This document shows, in pieces, positions 58,580-64,000 of a stretch of 64,000 nt of DNA; positions within the stretch are counted from its first letter, which is position 1; the number at the start of each line of letters is the position of its first letter. The notes beneath the pieces are model-generated. The model was not told the DNA's origin, did not search any database, and saw only the letters and a list, made by a program, of their open reading frames with translations. Origin of the DNA: Ctena decussata (taxonomy: Eukaryota > Mollusca > Bivalvia > Lucinida > Lucinidae). A program made the position numbers and the translations under genes. Location: the NCBI GenBank assembly GCA_963989385.1, contig OZ022506.1, positions 7,047,415 through 7,111,414 of the forward strand, written 5' to 3'.

Positions 58580-61500
58580 CTAAATCACGGTATGTAGGCA
58601 AATGTACGTACACGAAAGTATTACTTACGAGACACAGCGGGAAACTGCGCGTGACAAGTAAACAACTTTTGCTTCTGACAATTTTTATCAAATATATCTG
58701 CACTGACTACAAATTTTACTGATCTGTTTTTACAGTGATATTGAGCATTTTTCCTTCTATCTAGTAACGTTTAGACGCTGAAGATACACTCACCGTGTTC
58801 AGCCTGATTTTGAGAAAAACATGTAGAGTTTTGCACTTTTCTCTTACTGCGCCAGGAAGCAGCATTTAAGGTGAGGTGGGAGTAATTCAGCGCCGCCGTG
58901 CGGCAGTTTCTGTTGCAACGTTACGTAATGACGTCAAACGTTCCGTCTGAGAAAAACAAGATGGCGTCAACATTGTCCGCTTCTGTGATTACATGTACTA
59001 TATGGTCTGATTACAAAATGGAGAAATGCTGAGCTCTGGTTGAAATCAAAAGGAAATAGAAAGTGTCGTAGAGAAGAAACTGCAAAAAATATAGCCAGCG
59101 GGAAAGCTTTTCCCTGGCGGTTTCTCATCAGCTTGTTAGATGGAGTTCGCAACTGCTGTTGCAATAATTTTATTACAAATTTCATACGATACCGCCTCAT
59201 GAAATTGAAATGAGAAGTCAGATCACTGTCTACACTTCGACCACGCATTTTAGATTTCCGCCTCCAGCGGTTCTCGATTCCGAAACCGCTAGATCAGCAG
59301 GCCAGCGCTTAACCTACTGATTTACCGGGGCTCCTCGGGTGTTATCAGATAGATCGGATGGAGGGATGGATGGATGGGTGGTTGGTGGATGGAGATTTTA
59401 CGTCCTTTTTAACAGTAATTCAGTCATATCAGGACCATGGTAATGTGATAATGGAATTTTTTGTGCAATTGGGTGTTATCGTTATCATAGCATCCACACT
59501 TAAAATACTAATCAGTTAGAATTAGGCCACATTGCAGTGATATTAAAAATCTTAGACTGTCCCTAGCTTTTGAACAACGCGAGGCAGCCGTATCAACCTC
59601 GATGCCGATATCAGCAGGATCTTTTATCAACCTTGATACGGTAATTCAACGCTCTTTGCTGTCAACAAGCTAAAAGAAATGTGGCGTTTCTTTTTTCTTG
59701 CCTTTCTTTCATTTTTCTGTCTTTCATTTCTTCATTTTTTTCCAGTGTATATCAAAGAATCGATTCATTGACTCTCCTAGACGCTAAGTGACTTCAAGCT
59801 GCACTTCACAGTCATTTTCAGAGAGAGAGAGAGGGTCGCCAAGGTCCAGTCGCAGTGCGAAATATTATATATAGGTTCCTTTCTTGGGTCGGGTCATGTA
59901 CTGGAAAACTTGACTCGCTAACACTGTACAAACGACAAGGGACAAGGGAACTGTTCAAATGTCATAACACGTGGACGCCCAACCTAAAGTTATTCAGAGA
60001 GCTTGTCAACTCAGGCCGTAAATTGTATGGGGGGCATAATGGCAATGTTTTCGCTTCCTTTTGTTTTGTCATTATTAAAGAAAAGTTAGCCAAGAGAAAG
60101 AAATGCATTGAGAGAAAATGTACTACATCCGCTTTCCCGGGGATGGCAATCATGAGTGACGAAAGTCCTAGACAAATTTTGCCGGGATCCTACAATAAGC
60201 GACGGTTGATACGTGGCGCGAAAAGTAAAGTAACGTTAACGTCACCATGCGCGACGTTAACATTTCAGTCTTAAGAGACAGCACGCTGAGCATTTTATGC
60301 ACTTTAGCTTAAAAGTTAAGTCGGTGACCTACTATTTTGATTGCTTTAATGTAAACTTCTATCATTTGGCCATACTGTGTTAGTTTTTAAAGAAAAAAAT
60401 GTGTTTTGTTTTCTCAGAATGAAGGTTTTTATCCAAGAGAGACGTGCAAAAAAGTACGTTTTCCATAGAACGCCATTATAACGTTGTGTCGAAACTGAGG
60501 AAAAATTGGCGTTTTCGAGGTCAGATATCTTGAAAACGACAACGGCGACACCCCCTTTTTATTACATTTTCTGAAAGAGGAGCTATAACTGTACAATATA
60601 AGGGAGTATGAATAAAATCATGTGTTTTGTCAATTACTCCCACCTCACCTTAAATTCTTTATTCCTTTATCATTTGAAAAACTGAACCCATCTGTGGGTG
60701 ACCTACAGATGGCTTTTTACAAACACGGTTAAGTTAGATTCCAACTTTATACGTTGCAAGAATAAACAACCATGTTTCTCAGCAGGGGTCTACCTTTTCC
60801 CACAAACGACCATCTCAGGATTCTTTCTAAACCTTTACGACCATATGCACAGCAAACCACGGATCTTGACACGACCATCGACAAAACTATGGTATGAAAT
60901 CATCCGTATTTGGAAGTTTTACATTAAATCACGTCTGCTTCTCAATCTAAATATGCAGTAAAGCGTCGCAAGTCAGTTTTTACGAACTGCCATGACTAAA
61001 ATAACCCTAAGTCTCTCTTTAATAGTAGTAAAACCTCATTAAAAAGCTATTCGACCGTCTTTTAACTGTTTTAGCCATGGTATTTTGGTAAAACTGGGTT
61101 TTGTAACGCTTTACTGCAAGTGTAGACTGAGGAGTAGACATGTTTATGCAAAACGTCCAATATGTACAATAGCATAAGAACCTATTGTCGATGGTCGTGT
61201 CAAGAGTTGTGTTTTGTTGAGCAGATGGTCGTTAATGTTTAAAAGGAATGCTGAGATGGTCGTAAATGCAAAAAGGTAGACCTCTCTTGTGAAACATCGC
61301 TGTTTATTCTTGTAACATTTAAAGTTGGAATCTGATTAAACCGTGGTTGTAAAATGCACTAACTAGACCATCCCTGATGGTTTCAGCTTTGCCAATTATA
61401 AAGAAATGAAGACTGCACATGCTGCCTTCTGGCGAAGTAATAGAAAAATGCAAAGATCTACATGTTTTTCTCAAAACCTGGCACGGTGAGTGTATCTTTA

Positions 61501-61697
61501 GCGTCTAAACGTTACTAGATAGAAGGAAATATGCTCAATATCACTTAAAAACAGACCTGTAAAATATTTAATCGGTACAGATATAGTGCAGAAAAATTGT
61601 CAGACGCAAAAGTTGTTTACTTGTCGCGTGCAGCCACCCGTAATGTCTCGTAAGTAACACTTTCGTGTACGTAAATTTGCCTACATACCGTGTAAAT
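58580..61697. mobile_element. foldback element interrupted by a TTAA-flanked element
   Basis: The left arm (cacggtatgtaggcaaat... aacaacttttgc ... caggaagcagcat, then 60654-60890) pairs with the right arm 61195-61697 read backwards (gcaaaagttgtttacttgtc ... tttgcctacataccgtg). The arms align continuously only if 58866-60653 is removed with one TTAA left behind, which shows the order of events. Without the insert it is about 1.33 kb. No transposase was recognised. Confidence 0.65.
58866..60653. mobile_element. 1.79-kb element with TTAA ends nested in the foldback element
   Basis: The left end TTAAGGTGAGGTGGGAGTAA and the right end ttactcccacctcaccttaa are exact inverse copies including TTAA. 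A TTAA target is typical of piggyBac and Kolobok transposons, and the element is too short and too broken for an autonomous one. Inside are a tRNA-like tract on the minus strand (59265-59335) and one unrecognised 139-codon + frame (59855-60274, starting MRNIIYRFLSWVGSC). Confidence 0.6.
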
Positions 61698-61935
61698 TAT
61701 CAGTTAGTCTATTCATAGGCCATGCTGACGGCAGAATATACATTGTGGGGTAGTATGATGGGTTGTGTAGGTATCACGTGATGATATTCCACATTTTGGA
61801 AGAATGAAGATGAAATGTATCACTTTCAGAATATTCGATTCAAATATTTTCAGTTTTGCCTCCTCTCTCTGTTGGGTTTGCTCTCAAAAGATTTGCTCCT
61901 AGAGAGAAGCAGTTTTCATTTTTCAGAGTAGACTC

Positions 61936-62312
61936 TTATCATGCGAACCGAACTACCAACTAAATGTTTTGTACCACTTCAGAAACTGAGGGTGAGGTTG
62001 GGCCTGTAAAATCGATTTAAGCCCCCCAGTAATTCATTACTGACCGTTCCAAGGCGGTAGTTTTGTTGTGGTTCTCTGTTGCCTGTTTTTGGTGTCAGAG
62101 TTTCTGTGATGTTTTACCTTATGTATGTTCTTATTATTTTTGGTTCGGTTTGGGTTGCTGAGTGGCCACCTTTTGGGAACAAGCTGCTTACTCGGTTGGC
62201 CATATGTTCTCTGTATCTTGATTATTTGTAATCTTAGTTGTTTCCAACTATGGTTTCAGGGCTGGATTTGGATTTTGATTGTTTCAGTTCCTGGTCTTTG
62301 CATACTTTTTAC
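61936..62312 (+). mobile_element. LINE family A, copy 4, 3' end only
   Basis: A + strand copy starting at ttatcatgcgaaccgaac and ending at the shared catacttttta. It is close to copies 1 and 3. No RT coding sequence remains. It lies directly upstream of the candidate exon at 62569, outside the first gene. Confidence 0.65.
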
Positions 62313-62568
62313 TTCCGTTTTAATAACGTCATCCAGATACTCACAGAGGAAATCAAAATAGTTGGCACCCTTCGTGACAATGGCTGAAAACATGGGAATG
62401 TATCCATGTTCCTAAAATACCTAAATTACTTGCTTAACCTCGACAAATTGTGCCTGTGAAATGCCAGTTCAGAGCTTTGATTTCTTAATCGGGAGATGAT
62501 TATGCAGTGCTATGCATTGCCCTGAAAGGAACATTCGGCTTATGGGAGTATGATGTTATTCATTTCAG

Positions 62569-62730
62569 ATGTACCAAAGGAATTGAAGACATTGTTTTAG
62601 AGTTTGACAGGATGCTATTTTATAATGGATTTTGTGGAAATCTCTCGTTTGCTACAAGCGTAGCGACACCAAGACCTTTGATCAGTTGCCTTGACCATAC
62701 TATTAGCATTGTTGCCGATTTGAAGAAAAG
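62569..62730 (+). CDS. candidate exon of a second, related gene leaving the window
   Basis: An open segment bounded by a good acceptor (tcatttcag) and donor (aagaaaag|gtacac). It is 162 nt (54 codons) and phase 2 on both sides, like the coiled-coil modules at 2-21 kb. The product starts CTKGIEDIVLEFDRMLFYNG and ends HTISIVADLKK plus a split Arg codon. It has the AG|GT, phase-2, Arg-ending style of the MIEAP-like exons but is not itself a clear heptad repeat, and could be an upstream exon preceding coiled-coil modules. No homologue is visible in this window because the 5' part of the first gene is missing. An alternative is a chance open frame. Confidence 0.4.
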
Positions 62731-63029
62731 GTACACACTAGTTTTAAGAAATAGAGAATCGTGCTATTGTTCAATGACTAATATTTTTGTTAAATATATC
62801 TTGTCACGTGATATATTAACATTTAAAAGTTATATAGACTCCACATACTCATTGTCTAATATGAGTAATCTACCAAAAATATAGGGATAAAAAACTCCTT
62901 TCATCCATGCATCCGTCCGCTGTATACAGCACATAGATATATCATCTGACTTTGGAGCTCCAATCATACTGTGTCAGGGGTGGTCGGGTGGAGCTAAAGT
63001 GCTGTGTAATTTTCAGTGCCTCGGAATCC

Positions 63030-63215
63030 TACTAATGTGGGCTATAGTAGGGCAAGGGCCTACTGTGCTTGCTGTAAGTGTGGGTTGGGTTGTATGGGCA
63101 TTTTGTTCTCTCATCTATCTTTTCTCTCTTTTTTTCTCCCTTTCTCTGGAAGACGGCCCGATATAGACTGAAATACTGTCTCAATGGGCCGTTAAACCCA
63201 AAATAACCAACCAAA
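63030..63215 (+). repeat. short interspersed repeat with AACC tail
   Basis: A pyrimidine-rich segment ending gggccgttaaacccaaaataaccaaccaaac, with an (AACC)-type 3' tail like other SINEs in the window. No clear tRNA head. The minus-strand open frame is fortuitous. Confidence 0.4.
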
Positions 63216-63744
63216 CATACTCATTCTTTCAGTTTAAAACCTCGCATGCATGAATATATTATTATGCACTTTCCTGCCTCGGCGGTATCTAAAAACGTTC
63301 CAATATATTTGCATATTGCTACATTGCTAGTACAAAATAACGCCAGTAATGCTCTGTATATAGTGAATCATTAAATCTTTTCAGGAACTGTTAACTTACA
63401 CAGGAGAACCAACTGGCGCTTAGCGGAAGTATCTTCGTTGATAAACATCCTGGATGCAAACTAATCATCAGTTTGTTTCTTTGTTGTAGTTATAGGCAAA
63501 TAAAACGGTTCGATGACATTAACCAATAAAGATTGCGTTCGCAAAACATAACACGCACATTTGCGTATCAGCACACTAAGTCGAATATTATAGAAAAATT
63601 CGCAATTCAAAATGACACAGAAGCTTTAAGACTGGTAGCAATTTGCCTAATACCATAAAGAGGATTCGTCAAGTACGATTCATTACAGACATAGCTAGAT
63701 AGATAATATTTTATTAGAAACTAGTTTATGTTTTTTGTTATTGT

Positions 63745-63768
63745 TTTTTTTTTTTTTTTTTTTTTTCT
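63745..63768. repeat. poly(T) tract
   Basis: About 23 T in a row followed by a CT-rich stretch. It could be the reversed tail of a retroposed sequence, but no body was recognised beside it. Confidence 0.6.
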
Positions 63769-64000
63769 CTCTCTCCTCGTTTTGGCTGCATCGGTCTAAT
63801 TCCTAAATATACTTCGAGGCTACCCTCATCAAAAATGAAACAAAGAATCAGAAATAAACATCAAATTGACATATAAATAAAGAAAAATAATAAATCAAGA
63901 AAATATTCTTATTTCGTCTATCTTCATCAAGAAACCGATGTTCAACATAATTTCTTTAAAAAAAAAGCTATCCAACTGGGTACACATGGTTGAGTCAACC

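Noticed and set aside
59855..60274. A 139-codon + frame as a host gene
   Set aside because: It lies inside the TTAA-flanked element, has no recognised domain and no splice or promoter context. It is kept only as a note in that element.

Overview
This is a repeat-rich animal genomic window, most likely from a bivalve mollusc. The signs are intron-split coding exons with GT-AG boundaries, several tRNA-derived SINE copies, palindromic MITE-like elements of a kind familiar from clam genomes, LINEs, a Ty1/copia retrotransposon, and arrays carrying TGACCTTGACC-type units. No bacterial-style genes, rRNA genes or CRISPR arrays were seen. The species call is inference.

0-31 kb (+ strand): the 3' part of one multi-exon gene. 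Nine exons were identified by reading frame, splice sites and phase: 2354-2458, 12768-12872, 14692-14796, 16101-16193, 21226-21330, 22026-22227, 26016-26102, 29965-30060 and 30727-30999. The first five are short, phase-2/phase-2 coiled-coil modules. Four of them are exactly 105 nt, that is 35 codons or five heptads. The last four are joined in phase 0 after the first and encode a C-terminal domain that resembles that of the mitochondria-eating protein (MIEAP/SPATA18). The 5' end of the gene lies before the window.

The introns of this gene are packed with mobile DNA: a degenerate LTR element (2.8-4.9 kb), a LINE broken by two later insertions (5.3-12.7 kb) including a 4.55-kb imperfect palindrome with 3-bp target duplications, four copies of a second LINE family sharing one 3' end, TIR/foldback elements, and a third LINE fragment at 23.9-25.5 kb.

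31-52 kb: no supported host gene. This stretch holds a mariner-like MITE just upstream (28.1 kb, inside the gene), LINE debris (36 kb), MITEs, and a 12-kb tract of five tandem arrays (37.5-49.6 kb). The array units carry TGACCTTGA motifs, and several array blocks end in a hairpin followed by GAGCTAAAA.

52-62 kb: a full tRNA-derived SINE, then a 5.0-kb Ty1/copia retrotransposon on the minus strand with 215-bp LTRs (two differences seen), inserted with a GTCGG target duplication into another SINE. The copia coding region is broken by one nonsense codon and at least three frame breaks. Beyond it lies a TTAA-flanked element nested in a foldback element. At 62.57-62.73 kb a candidate phase-2 exon may start a second, related gene that leaves the window.
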